From IMG/VR virus record IMGVR_UViG_3300032287_003855, positions 1 to 37,196 of that record: 37,196 bases of DNA, one strand, 5' to 3'. Shown here in pieces: positions 1 to 10,258 of the stretch. The notes under the pieces were generated by a model. The model searched no databases. It worked only from the letters and a program-made list of their open reading frames with translations, and had not been told where the DNA came from. The position numbers and the translations under genes were made by a program. The stretch is from a virus. How positions within the stretch are numbered: the first letter of the stretch is position 1; each line of letters opens with the position of its first letter.

Positions 1-2526
1 ATTATCTCTCCAGTTTTGTTCTACTTTATAAGGATAACTTCCAGGATCTCTTTCGTATTTTACTCTCATTTCATCTTCTCCACTTTTTGTAAAGCGACCT
101 TCTGTAAAGTTAGGTAAAGTACCTTCATTAAAAGGTATCCAATCATTACCTCCTTCCCATGTATTTCCGGAAGCAATAGATGAATATTGATTACGTAAAT
201 ATGGAGAGTATCTACCAACACCATTGCTTAATTTTGAACCGTCTGTTTCAGTATATAGTTGATCTGCAGTAAATCCTCCTGATATTATGTTTCCTTCATT
301 ATCAGTAATTGCTGGTCGAGTCCATCCAAATAATTTTTTACTTAATGTATTATTTTTACCCCAGTTCTCTAAAACTTGTTTATCTCTTAAATCCATTGCT
401 GTCATTAATGGTAAAACTTTATCTAAGTCATATAAATCATTTGGGGATTGTATGTTAAACTTTTCTTTTAAATCTTTTGGAATAAATTGATATTTAATTT
501 GACCAGGTCCTACTGATAATTTTTTTCCACCTCCAAATGCTGTTACAACACTTTCAGCAACATTTTCAAAGAAAGATCCAACACCTTTTCCTTTAGAAGT
601 AGTCCAGTTATTTTCTGCACCAAGTTCTCCAAACACGTTTAATAATGAATCATGAATTTCTTCTTTTGATTTACCAGTCTTTTTTACAAGATCGTTTATT
701 TTATCATTGTCATTTGCATACTCAATAAAAGTATCTATAACACGTTTTGTAGTGTCGTTATAATTTTTTGCTTTTTTAGATACACTCCATATGTAAGACT
801 GTTTAGATTTTGATTCGTTTTTTATAAACTCTTGTTTATCATCATAGTTTTTCTTTTCTTCTGGAGTAAGTCCTAATGGATTTGAATCATCATACGGATT
901 AACTTTATAAATAGTTGCTGAGAGTTCTGTTTTTTTTCTTGCTCTATCAAGCAACTTTTTTACATCATCTTCAAAATAAGTTCTTTCAGTTTTCCAAAAA
1001 TTATCAAAAAATCGAAATTGACCACTTGCATCTTTACCTAAATAAATTTGAGAATGTCCTGGATAGTAGTTGCCTTGTTTATTTAATTTATTGTTATATT
1101 GTAATACATCTCCAGGTTCTAAATTTTCAATACCTTTTACACCCCATCCTTGATTTGCTGTAAAACCATATTCTTTTGCATGTTCAGAAAAATGCGTATT
1201 AGACCAATCAACTTTGTCCATTACACCAGCTTCTTTTAAAACTGTGCATACACCGCCTATACAACTAAACGCTGATTCACCTCTCGCTTTTGCAATATCT
1301 TCAATATCTTTAGGTACATCTACATAGTTATTATTTTTAATTCTTTCTTCTGCAATTTGCACAACTCTTTGAGCTGCTTCATTTGTATTAGTATTTTTCT
1401 CGGAAATGTTTGTAGGGTTTACAGTTCCTGCATTTTGATACTTATTACTAACAGACATTTCATCTGCATTACCGAACCAACTTCCACCATTTTTTGCAAC
1501 AACCATTTGGTCATCATTGCTATTGTTATTTTGAGCAATATTATTCATTAACCATATAAGGTCTTCTTCTGAATAATTCTGTAAAGCTCTGTCTTTTATA
1601 TCAACAGGTAATTTATCTAAATGCTCTTTTGTAAATTCTTCAAAACCAGGTTTATATATGCCAAGTTTTGCAGCTTCATACTGCAATGCTTTTTGATCAG
1701 CATAATTTTCATTAGGACCTCTTGATATTTTTCTGTCTTTGTTTCTTGACTGCAACTGTTCATAATCATATCTATTATAACCAGGAGTTTGTCTTCCAAA
1801 AAATGTTTTACTATTGTCTAATACAGAATGTCCAAATTCATGTGCAAGTACAGTATCCTGTGGCAAAACACTTTCGTATTCTTTAGACCATATTTCAGAA
1901 TCTTTTTTAGGAGCATGATGTACTACGTTAGTGTTAGGTTGGTAATATGTACCAAGTCTATTTTCATCATATACATACTCTGTTTTGCCGATGTTTGATT
2001 TTCTTTGTTCAATTACTTTATCAACATCTATGTAACCTGAATTTTGTAAATTTCTTTTATATAATGGCGAGTCTATGTAATTATTATACCATTCTTTTAC
2101 TTTGTTAAAATCTGCTTCACCACCAGATTGCATTATCTTATTTTCATTACCACATTTATGACAAGTAGTAACATCGTTACCACCATCTGCAGCTTTCCAA
2201 GACCAACCGCAATTTGAACACTTAATAGTTTTATTAAGTAAACCACCATACTTTGCCATAGGTGTTTCTACTACGCGCGAACCAGGATACTCATATTTTT
2301 GTCCAGGAAACATTTTTTGTGTGTTACCAAACTCATCTCTACCAACAAGAGGAATGCTTACTTCTTCCATTGTAATAGATGTTCCATCCGGTGTACCATA
2401 AATAGTATTGGAAGGATTATTTCTATATGGAGAATCATCTTTGTATCCTTGCATGGAAACATCTTGACGCGCCTTTTCAGTTTGTCCTGTGATGAATTTC
2501 ATCAATATTTCTCTGTTCGTGCTCAT
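1..2526 (-). CDS. Multi-domain virion lysin, C-terminus cut off by the window edge (zinc ribbon, HExxH protease, NlpC/P60-like, lysozyme-like)
   Basis: The frame is open for 842 codons from the ATG at 2524-2526 to the window edge, with no stop, so the 3' end is missing. Visible parts in order: a zinc ribbon with two CxxC knuckles (about residues 102-126); a gluzincin-type metallopeptidase motif HEFGH at 229-233 with a candidate third ligand E273 inside NENYAD; an NlpC/P60- or CHAP-like cysteine hydrolase with C422 in SCIGGVC and H491 in PGHSQIYLG; and, near 620-680, a transglycosylase/lysozyme-like stretch with GELGAENNW and SVGPGQI. Its ATG overlaps the stop of the upstream giant tail gene by one base (TAATG), which suggests translational coupling and a shared role in the tail. 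The likely job is local digestion of cell-wall peptide and glycan bonds during DNA entry. The HExxH assignment is strong. The cysteine and lysozyme assignments are from motif shape only. Confidence 0.75.
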   Translation of the reverse strand, partial: MSTNREILMKFITGQTEKARQDVSMQGYKDDSPYRNNPSNTIYGTPDGTSITMEEVSIPLVGRDEFGNTQKMFPGQKYEYPGSRVVETPMAKYGGLLNKTIKCSNCGWSWKAADGGNDVTTCHKCGNENKIMQSGGEADFNKVKEWYNNYIDSPLYKRNLQNSGYIDVDKVIEQRKSNIGKTEYVYDENRLGTYYQPNTNVVHHAPKKDSEIWSKEYESVLPQDTVLAHEFGHSVLDNSKTFFGRQTPGYNRYDYEQLQSRNKDRKISRGPNENYADQKALQYEAAKLGIYKPGFEEFTKEHLDKLPVDIKDRALQNYSEEDLIWLMNNIAQNNNSNDDQMVVAKNGGSWFGNADEMSVSNKYQNAGTVNPTNISEKNTNTNEAAQRVVQIAEERIKNNNYVDVPKDIEDIAKARGESAFSCIGGVCTVLKEAGVMDKVDWSNTHFSEHAKEYGFTANQGWGVKGIENLEPGDVLQYNNKLNKQGNYYPGHSQIYLGKDASGQFRFFDNFWKTERTYFEDDVKKLLDRARKKTELSATIYKVNPYDDSNPLGLTPEEKKNYDDKQEFIKNESKSKQSYIWSVSKKAKNYNDTTKRVIDTFIEYANDNDKINDLVKKTGKSKEEIHDSLLNVFGELGAENNWTTSKGKGVGSFFENVAESVVTAFGGGKKLSVGPGQIKYQFIPKDLKEKFNIQSPNDLYDLDKVLPLMTAMDLRDKQVLENWGKNNTLSKKLFGWTRPAITDNEGNIISGGFTADQLYTETDGSKLSNGVGRYSPYLRNQYSSIASGNTWEGGNDWIPFNEGTLPNFTEGRFTKSGEDEMRVKYERDPGSYPYKVEQNWRDN

Positions 2527-5500
2527 TATCGTGGACTTAATAAGTATTTATTATTTACAAATTTAAGAATCATTTTCTTATCGTTGCTTATGTTTTTGCG
2601 TAATATAATTTTATTACCATAGTGTCTAAACTTTTTATGTTGTAATGGTTGTTTAGCATAGTTAACATAAGCAGGATTAATTATTTTGTGATAACCATCA
2701 GCAGCAGTGATCCACATTGGAACCGTGTTGTTAGTAAACTCACCTCTATCAGCAGTAACATCATAAAACTGATTGAATCTAAATTTGTTTTCTTCTTTGC
2801 TAAATTGAATGTCAATAGAGTCAATGTTTATAACAGGATAGGTTAATAATGTCAACGGATCATTTTTAGTTTTTAAATTTAACTTAAGCAATCCACTATT
2901 CTGTTCAGAGTTAAAAATGATAGCTCTGTCAAAGTTTTCATCAAGAATATGATTAAAGTCTTTACCATCATTATAATATTTGTACACATCAAGAGTGTAT
3001 TCAAAATTTCTTAATGTTGTAATTGTATTAGGTGTAACAACACTATATTCAACTTCCCAAGGAAAATCATCACCATAATAATTTGCAAAACTATCTGTAC
3101 GAACATTGTGTCTCCAAATTTTACTTATTGAATTACTTGCAGGTTTAATTAAAGTATAACTTGACAAACAAACCAATGGATCTTGATTTATATAACCAGG
3201 ATTACCTGCTTGTAAAACATCGTCACATGCTCCAGTTGTAGATACTTCTGCACCAGGTTCACAAACAGTAGGACATTTACAAGTCACTTTTTTACAAATT
3301 GGAGGATTAGTCTCACTACATTCACCAATTAAAGTATATCCCGGAGGACAAGTACATGTTGGAGGATCATCACATATTGCACCTGCAACAGCGTTTGCCA
3401 CAACATCTGTTGTATTAGCTGGAAAACTACCATCAGCAACTACAATAAACTGGTTTGCTGTTACATTACAAGTAATTGCATCTAATAATGCTGCTGCACC
3501 ACCTGGTAAAGTAGGACTGGATGGATCACAAAATACAGAATACACTTCTGTATTAGGTGTGTTTTGTAAAGCACACCCAACAGCTGTGCTACCTGCACCA
3601 CAATTAGAAGGATTTCCTCCTTCATTATTTGCAACTGCATCTGTCATAAACAACATTATAGATCTTAGTATAGAAGTCGATGTTCTATCTCCAAGTTCAG
3701 AATTAGCTTTATCAGCTAAAACAACTGTTGCTCCTGCAAATCCATTACAAATATTTGTACCACCTCCTGGAGCAGCATTATAATAAGTTGCTACAGCAGC
3801 AGGTGTTACTGTGTTGCTCATAGAAAATCCTAAAGGCTGCATCGAATTTTGACCACTTGACCATCTTGTAAAACCTACTTGAATGTCTCCTGCTGCCATT
3901 CCAGCTGAAATTTGAGAAGAGTTTAAAAAATCTTGAACAAACTGTCTTTGCGCTTCAATTCTATTTCCTGTAGTTGTACTACCAGAAACATCCATTGCAA
4001 TAACAATGTCAATTAAACATGGTATTTGATCAGGTATTACAGTTGCTGCAACTTCTGAAATAGTAACTTGAGCAAGTTCAGTATTTGAAACTGTTTTAAC
4101 ACATTGAACTGTGTTTGGATCAAATGTGTATCCTGGTGGACAAACAGGTGCAATTGATTGACCTGATTTAATAGTTAAAAAGTGATCATAAGAAGGTAAT
4201 ACCCATTCAGGATGCCAATCATGAAATGATAACCATATTTTTAATTTTGGATCATAACTTATTGTCCAACGTATTTCTTCTAAAAAGTCTTTGATATCTA
4301 TTTTTGTCAAAACAGGACCTAACACTGCAGGTGCTCTTAGAATACAAGTACATGTGTTTTCTTCTATATCAGTAACACAATCTTCACTACACGGTGATGC
4401 TGGTGAATTTTCAGGTGGATCTTCGTTAGTATTTTCACAAAATCCTGATACAGGATTATACACAAATCCGTCTAATGCACACAATGAAGTAACAACATTT
4501 TTCTCACATGATCCACTAATAGGATTATAAGTGTATCCTGCAGGGCAGTTGTAAATATATTCTGCACCATTACACAATGATTCATTAACATAGTATCCTT
4601 CACCATTAACATACACTAAACAGTTTGCAATTGCATCAAACTCTGCTGTAGGTTTGTAATCTTTTTTAGTAATATAAAGTAAGTCGTATTGTGAATCAAA
4701 TACTGTTTGAATTGATATACCTTCAACAACATTATCATACAATGGAAACTCTGGATATTTTTTTAATAATGGAGATGGTAAGTTTTCTAAGAACCAGTAT
4801 TTCATACCGTCTTTAGAAATTTCATTCATTCCACCACCAGTATAATTAACAACTTTACCAGTTTGTTGAGATACCCAAAACAATCCATAAGGAGTGTTTA
4901 CCGCAGACTTGCTTGAAATACATGTTCCATATTTAAAAGCATCATCTGCATTTACAAGTGACTGCATGTTTTGTTGAAACAATCCTGCGTCACCTATTGT
5001 AAATTTTACACCACCTTGTGTTTGTAAAGTATCAACACCTACAAATTGTGTAGGTTCAGCATCTTCATACAAGATAATTGCACCTTGTGCATTTAATGAT
5101 TTAATGGTGCTTATTTTTCCTCCAAAGTCTCTATAGTTATTTTGTAAATAGTTTCTCCAGTTGTCTCGCTTAAGTCCTTCTTGTTGCTGTAATGAATACA
5201 CAACTCTTTTTGGGAGGTATTGAAAACATGTTTCGTACAAGGTTGGATCATAGTCCCTTGGTAAGATATTTGACCAGGAAGCAAAGTTACTGTACAATTT
5301 GGATGCGCTAAGTGATAAGTCATATTCATAATAAATTGGTCTTGTTATAAGGTCACTTCTAAACATTGTGTCCAAATCAGTAAACGAGTTACCAATTGGA
5401 TCATAAAATTTTTCCCATGGTTCTTCACCATAATCTCTAAATGCTACATTTAATTCTGACTCAGTAAAAAAGTCTCTTACACCACTAAATGATAAATACA

Positions 5501-8500
5501 TCCAAGAATCATAAAAACTTGAATTAACTAACTGACCAGTATTTACTTGACCACGAGTATCTAAATTATAATAATCACCTGGAGAATTAAAATTAAATTG
5601 TGGAAAAATTACAGCTGACCAGTCAAGAGCTACATCAAATCTTGAAGCATCATATCTTGTAGAATCTAACCAATATGTCGGTAACGGTCCATTTACATAA
5701 TTTTTATAATTCCATTCTGTCCCATTTGGCACATCAATTAACCATGTATTATAAAAATAATATGTATTTTTTTCAGTATATCTATTTATGTATACATCTC
5801 CGCCAAAAATTTGTGATGTTGAATTTGGAATTAATACATTTTTATTAGTAGAATATACACATGAGTTAGTAGGTATTTGTACAATACTATATAATTGTCC
5901 GTACTGGTTTTCATAATCAACTTTTACTGCACCATAATAAGATGCTGTATTTTGTGTATATATTTTTGCTATATTATTAGGATCAGCAATTAATTGTTTT
6001 GAATTGTCAACGTTAAATGTAAAAGGAACAGATGTTTGTGTTTGAATTGCTAAAAATTTATTTCTATTATTATTATTAATTCTTTGGGTAGAATTAAAAT
6101 CTTGCAGTCCTGAACTAACATATTTTGCTCCTTGTGGTGCAATAGGTCTGGTAATAGATGGTTGTAATGATGAAGGAACATTTGTGTTTACAACATTAGA
6201 AAAACTATTATAAAATGAATGACTATTTAACTGAATTACACAATCGTGAAAATTAATCATTTCATACATAATATCAATACAAACTTGCAATGCTTGTAAA
6301 AAAGTATATGATGCGGTTAATCCTGCAACAACAATAGTTGCAATAGTTGCTGCAATATTAAGAACACCAGTACTACCTGATTGAGCACCATTTGCAGCAG
6401 CATTAATATTATTTTGAAGTATACCTGCTATCACGTTTGCAGTACCTCCACCTGTTGAGGTTGTTAAATGTGTATCATAATTTCCAGTTCCTGGAGATAC
6501 ACCAGGTGTTCTTAAAACTGCTTCTTGACCAATTCCATAAGGAGCTCCCCACGTATGAGTTTCGCCACCAAGATATGTAGAATGTCCTGTAGAACCTGTT
6601 GTAACAGATTGATTACCAAATAATGTTAACAATGCAATACCTGTAGAAACAATAACAGCTACTGCAAAAAAATCATCATGTATAAATTTAAAACGCGGAT
6701 GTTTATATGGAATAATACCATATATTTCAGCTAAACCAATTTCTTCAGTATAAAGTTTTACATGTCCACCACCACCTACGTATGGTCGTACTAAATTATT
6801 TTCAGGTGCGTGAAATGAAAATATAGCATCTTGCACTTGCAAATTATTATTAACTCCAGGATTATAAGATTGTAAAAAAGGATCTACTGTAGTTACATCA
6901 TTGTAGGGATAATTTTGAAATAATCCTTTCAGAGTTACAGTATTTTGCATGTCATACTGCACCATGTTATTAAACATACCTTTTGCAAGAATACTTCTGT
7001 TTCCTTCACGTGATCCACGAAGAATTTCGTATCCTACAATTTCTTCAATAGGCACACCATCATTATCAACCGGTTGTTTTATATTAGTAAATTCTACACC
7101 AAGAATAATTATTCTTGTACCGGTTGTGTCATGTATATGAATAGTTTCATTAGAAGGCATCTTGTGATGTCTAATTGCTTCATTACATAACTCACCCCAT
7201 ATTTCAGGATGCTCATTAGGATACAATTCAGAAGATTCCCAATACGCCATTGTTCCACGAGCAATAATTACACCACCATCAGGTCGTGTTTCAGAAGAAG
7301 TACTTGTAATAGAAGATGTATCATAAACTTGCCATGTACGTCTACGAGTATTAATAAGTAAATCAGGATTTGATACTGGTAATAGAACAAGATCATTTGC
7401 TGTAGATTGTCTTCCAGGAATATGAAATGATGCAGAACGAGCGCCTGTATTGAATACCCATCTAATAAAAAATGAATATACCTCATCTCTATAATATCCT
7501 GTTTCATGACCACCATCCCAATAGTAACTTGCAGGATATTCGACTGCAACCCAGTTTGTTTGTATAAGATTTGCTAATGGTTGATAATTAAAAAACGGTT
7601 GCGATGTAACCCCTGATCTTAACAAGTATCCACTAATGTCAAACATTTTTTCACTCTTCTCGTATATTACTTTTCTTAAAGGAATAAGAGAGAGTTCAAC
7701 TGTAATTAAAGAAGCATTGTATAAATCTAAATGCACTTTTCTTTGAGTTGTAGAATAGTAACCAATTTTTTTAGCAACAGATTGTTGGTTAATAGTTGCA
7801 ATAACCACTAACTCGTATTCATCAAAATTTGGATCCAAGTTGTCTACAATAATATCAATAGAACCTCCCATACCGGTGTGATCCCATAATGACTGTGCAT
7901 TACTTGGCATACTGTAATCAGTAAGTTTAATACCGTTCTCAGAATATGCAATAACTGCTTGATAAGAACCATTATTTAATTGACCAGAACCTGCTGATTT
8001 ATTTACAGTAACACATGGTTGTTGTATTAACGGATGCAATCTTAACGCGTCACAATCTAATTGTGAAGTACAGCACTCTGCACCACACGCATCTGGATCA
8101 GGTACAAGTTCATTAAATTCAAAACATACATCACCAGGTTCTGAAACACTGTATCCTTGTGCAATATTAACTATGTCAATGCTGCCTTCTAATACACATA
8201 TTGTAACAGTTTGTCCATAATCTAAACTTGGCACTTCAACTAAAAGATCATTTTCATCTGTATAAAAAATACCTGTGGATATAATAGGCATTGGTGGTGT
8301 TTCAGGCGTCACTACTGGACAATTAACTGTATAATTCCATTCAGTACCGTTTGGTCCTGTAACTCTCACAACACATGTAGATGTTAATGAAAATTTATTA
8401 AATGTTAATGTGCCTGTACCAGACACTGGTCCACCTGTTGTAACAGTTGGTGGATCTGTAAGAGGATTTGCATCAAACCACACATCCATTTGATCTTGTA

Positions 8501-9143
8501 TAGTAAACATTTCGTAATTAATTGTTACTACACCAAAACTATCACCAAGAGCATGAATTGTTTCTGTAACACCTGCTCCTCCCGCATTGGTAGATTGACC
8601 ACAAGGATTAACTTCTGCAGCTCTTGAAACAGTATAATTATTCCATTTTTTATCTACATTGATAAGTATTGGTTCACATATATACGGAATTTTATCTGCA
8701 TCCAGATTCATTACTCTATCTGGGTTTAGATTATCTTGCCAGTATACTGAATAAGAACAATCATAATTTTCTTTAGAAGCACCGGTGATTAAATTAAAAG
8801 TACTGAACTTTAAACATAAGTCGTTGACAAGTGTTCTATATGAACAGTCTGCCTCATCAAATATTCCAATTTCAGAATTTACATTATCTGTTGAAAATAT
8901 AACCCATTCTGTTTGAGTTTTATGAATGATGCCAATTACCGTGTATGGGAATGTAGAACATTCTAAATTAGATTGTTCATTACCAATTGCACCTAACTCA
9001 CCATTATGAGCATTGTTGATTGCATTAATAGCATTAAACCAAACGCCATCAGGTACATACACATCGGTAGCATCCTTCTGCATTCCTTTTATAAAACTAT
9101 TAATCAATCGTGGGTTTCCTGTATTTTTAGTTTCTTCAGCCAT
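2526..9143 (-). CDS. Giant tail protein, crAss-like muzzle/nozzle type, with inserted vWA domain
   Basis: This 2205-residue protein is the largest in the window. Its N-terminus (INSFIKGMQKDATDVYVPDG, then IGNEQSNL and EWVIFSTDNVNSEIGIFD) resembles the tail muzzle/nozzle proteins of crAss-like phages (functional counterpart of T7 gp12), from memory. Two hydrophobic segments lie near 825-843 and 930-957, around a Gly/Thr-rich stretch. EGF-like Cys-rich pieces (CPAGYTYNP, CPPGYTFDP, CTCPPGYTL) lie near 1530-1610, 1670-1690 and 1925-1975. Between them, about 1705-1925, is a von Willebrand A domain with a complete MIDAS: DVSGS from D1718, T1796 in GGGTNI and D1835 in MTDA. The protein probably forms the distal tail conduit, with the vWA domain exposed as an adhesin. 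It follows the 367-residue connector after a 3-base gap and overlaps the lysin ATG by one base. No truncation or frameshift is seen. Confidence 0.85.
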   Translation of the reverse strand: MAEETKNTGNPRLINSFIKGMQKDATDVYVPDGVWFNAINAINNAHNGELGAIGNEQSNLECSTFPYTVIGIIHKTQTEWVIFSTDNVNSEIGIFDEADCSYRTLVNDLCLKFSTFNLITGASKENYDCSYSVYWQDNLNPDRVMNLDADKIPYICEPILINVDKKWNNYTVSRAAEVNPCGQSTNAGGAGVTETIHALGDSFGVVTINYEMFTIQDQMDVWFDANPLTDPPTVTTGGPVSGTGTLTFNKFSLTSTCVVRVTGPNGTEWNYTVNCPVVTPETPPMPIISTGIFYTDENDLLVEVPSLDYGQTVTICVLEGSIDIVNIAQGYSVSEPGDVCFEFNELVPDPDACGAECCTSQLDCDALRLHPLIQQPCVTVNKSAGSGQLNNGSYQAVIAYSENGIKLTDYSMPSNAQSLWDHTGMGGSIDIIVDNLDPNFDEYELVVIATINQQSVAKKIGYYSTTQRKVHLDLYNASLITVELSLIPLRKVIYEKSEKMFDISGYLLRSGVTSQPFFNYQPLANLIQTNWVAVEYPASYYWDGGHETGYYRDEVYSFFIRWVFNTGARSASFHIPGRQSTANDLVLLPVSNPDLLINTRRRTWQVYDTSSITSTSSETRPDGGVIIARGTMAYWESSELYPNEHPEIWGELCNEAIRHHKMPSNETIHIHDTTGTRIIILGVEFTNIKQPVDNDGVPIEEIVGYEILRGSREGNRSILAKGMFNNMVQYDMQNTVTLKGLFQNYPYNDVTTVDPFLQSYNPGVNNNLQVQDAIFSFHAPENNLVRPYVGGGGHVKLYTEEIGLAEIYGIIPYKHPRFKFIHDDFFAVAVIVSTGIALLTLFGNQSVTTGSTGHSTYLGGETHTWGAPYGIGQEAVLRTPGVSPGTGNYDTHLTTSTGGGTANVIAGILQNNINAAANGAQSGSTGVLNIAATIATIVVAGLTASYTFLQALQVCIDIMYEMINFHDCVIQLNSHSFYNSFSNVVNTNVPSSLQPSITRPIAPQGAKYVSSGLQDFNSTQRINNNNRNKFLAIQTQTSVPFTFNVDNSKQLIADPNNIAKIYTQNTASYYGAVKVDYENQYGQLYSIVQIPTNSCVYSTNKNVLIPNSTSQIFGGDVYINRYTEKNTYYFYNTWLIDVPNGTEWNYKNYVNGPLPTYWLDSTRYDASRFDVALDWSAVIFPQFNFNSPGDYYNLDTRGQVNTGQLVNSSFYDSWMYLSFSGVRDFFTESELNVAFRDYGEEPWEKFYDPIGNSFTDLDTMFRSDLITRPIYYEYDLSLSASKLYSNFASWSNILPRDYDPTLYETCFQYLPKRVVYSLQQQEGLKRDNWRNYLQNNYRDFGGKISTIKSLNAQGAIILYEDAEPTQFVGVDTLQTQGGVKFTIGDAGLFQQNMQSLVNADDAFKYGTCISSKSAVNTPYGLFWVSQQTGKVVNYTGGGMNEISKDGMKYWFLENLPSPLLKKYPEFPLYDNVVEGISIQTVFDSQYDLLYITKKDYKPTAEFDAIANCLVYVNGEGYYVNESLCNGAEYIYNCPAGYTYNPISGSCEKNVVTSLCALDGFVYNPVSGFCENTNEDPPENSPASPCSEDCVTDIEENTCTCILRAPAVLGPVLTKIDIKDFLEEIRWTISYDPKLKIWLSFHDWHPEWVLPSYDHFLTIKSGQSIAPVCPPGYTFDPNTVQCVKTVSNTELAQVTISEVAATVIPDQIPCLIDIVIAMDVSGSTTTGNRIEAQRQFVQDFLNSSQISAGMAAGDIQVGFTRWSSGQNSMQPLGFSMSNTVTPAAVATYYNAAPGGGTNICNGFAGATVVLADKANSELGDRTSTSILRSIMLFMTDAVANNEGGNPSNCGAGSTAVGCALQNTPNTEVYSVFCDPSSPTLPGGAAALLDAITCNVTANQFIVVADGSFPANTTDVVANAVAGAICDDPPTCTCPPGYTLIGECSETNPPICKKVTCKCPTVCEPGAEVSTTGACDDVLQAGNPGYINQDPLVCLSSYTLIKPASNSISKIWRHNVRTDSFANYYGDDFPWEVEYSVVTPNTITTLRNFEYTLDVYKYYNDGKDFNHILDENFDRAIIFNSEQNSGLLKLNLKTKNDPLTLLTYPVINIDSIDIQFSKEENKFRFNQFYDVTADRGEFTNNTVPMWITAADGYHKIINPAYVNYAKQPLQHKKFRHYGNKIILRKNISNDKKMILKFVNNKYLLSPR

Positions 9144-9146
9144 GTC

Positions 9147-10250
9147 TTAGTACATATAACTTTTAAACATGTTATAATAATTGTGATACTGTGCTCTTCT
9201 GTTCATTTCCCATAAGTCTTTCATTTCTCTAAAATCAGGAGTGTTGACAAATGATAATGCATTAGCACGTGCACCACGTAGTTTTTGTTCCATTAATTGT
9301 AAATGATTGGCAACATTTTCACCACTCATAAATAAGTTCTCATAAATACGTTGTTTAATTGCGTATTCATAATATTCATTACAATAAGGATGATCCAGTA
9401 TTAATAAGTTACCATCGTCATCTTCCATTAAAGATTGATAGTTAACATATATAACACCTTCGTCAAAATTCACATGAATAAATCCATTTTTTATATACGC
9501 ATCGTATCTACCTTTTACATTCAAATTAAAACAATCAGCAGATACCGATTTAGACCTGTGCATTCTTAATGGAATTAAACTTCTACTATCAGTTCTTTTA
9601 CCATTTGTAACATAGTGCACATGAGGAGTACCGTCAGCTGCACAATCAAGTAATGCTGGACAAGAACCAGAACCTGTACCCATTGTGCTTATTTTAGCAC
9701 CCATTATAATCACTTTAACATTTGTTATAGTGGTCATAGATGTTGATATAATATTTATGTTGTCAGAATCAATAATATTAATATCGAAATCTAATGCAAC
9801 ACCATCTGGACCAAACGCTTGAACAATTATGTTTTGCGTATGTAATTGATGATTAATGATATTAGATCCCTGTGTAATATCTGTAAAAGTAGTAGACTGA
9901 TTAACAAATTTATCTGCTAAAAAGTTTTCTGAAAGAGCAATTCCTTCTAAGATACCTTCAGTATATGTTTTGTTATAAGTAGGTATTTCTTCAGTATAGT
10001 GTTCTTCACATACTAATCCAAAATTCATTACGTAAAAGTCTTGAGGAAGTTTTCCTTTTCCTTTGTGTATTTCAATTGCTTTTGAACGTGATTGATTTAT
10101 ACGTAGACCTAAGTCATAATTTACACGTATAGCAACTTTGATAAGTTGTTGAGGTGAAATTAATCCTTCAAGATCCCATGTGTATAAATCAATTTTTACA
10201 CTGTCTAATAAGTCATCAAATGTTCTATATTGTGATTCAGTTAACGCCAT
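9147..10250 (-). CDS. Tail/connector protein, crAss-like ring-protein candidate (367 aa)
   Basis: The 367-residue protein starts MALTESQYRTFDDLLDSVK. The first 120 residues are largely helical and charged (YTWDLEGLISPQQLIKVAIRVN), followed by a conserved-looking PQDFYVMNFGLVCEEHY segment. The middle is beta-rich and the end helical, with many aromatic residues (MNRRAQYHNYYNMFKSYMY). It has no signal peptide or membrane segment. It sits between a 223-residue connector-like protein (8-base gap) and the giant muzzle gene (3-base gap), the place where crAss-like and T7-like phages carry ring or tail-tubular proteins joining portal to tail. Function is inferred from position and resemblance, with no catalytic motif. 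A few Cys residues (CPALLDCAADG) are present as in other virion proteins here. Confidence 0.7.
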   Translation of the reverse strand: MALTESQYRTFDDLLDSVKIDLYTWDLEGLISPQQLIKVAIRVNYDLGLRINQSRSKAIEIHKGKGKLPQDFYVMNFGLVCEEHYTEEIPTYNKTYTEGILEGIALSENFLADKFVNQSTTFTDITQGSNIINHQLHTQNIIVQAFGPDGVALDFDINIIDSDNINIISTSMTTITNVKVIIMGAKISTMGTGSGSCPALLDCAADGTPHVHYVTNGKRTDSRSLIPLRMHRSKSVSADCFNLNVKGRYDAYIKNGFIHVNFDEGVIYVNYQSLMEDDDGNLLILDHPYCNEYYEYAIKQRIYENLFMSGENVANHLQLMEQKLRGARANALSFVNTPDFREMKDLWEMNRRAQYHNYYNMFKSYMY

Positions 10251-10258
10251 AATGCAAA

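Noticed and set aside
6040-6480. Gly/Asn/Thr-rich stretch of the giant tail protein as a separate gene or frameshift
   Set aside because: The frame is continuous through it with no change of phase.
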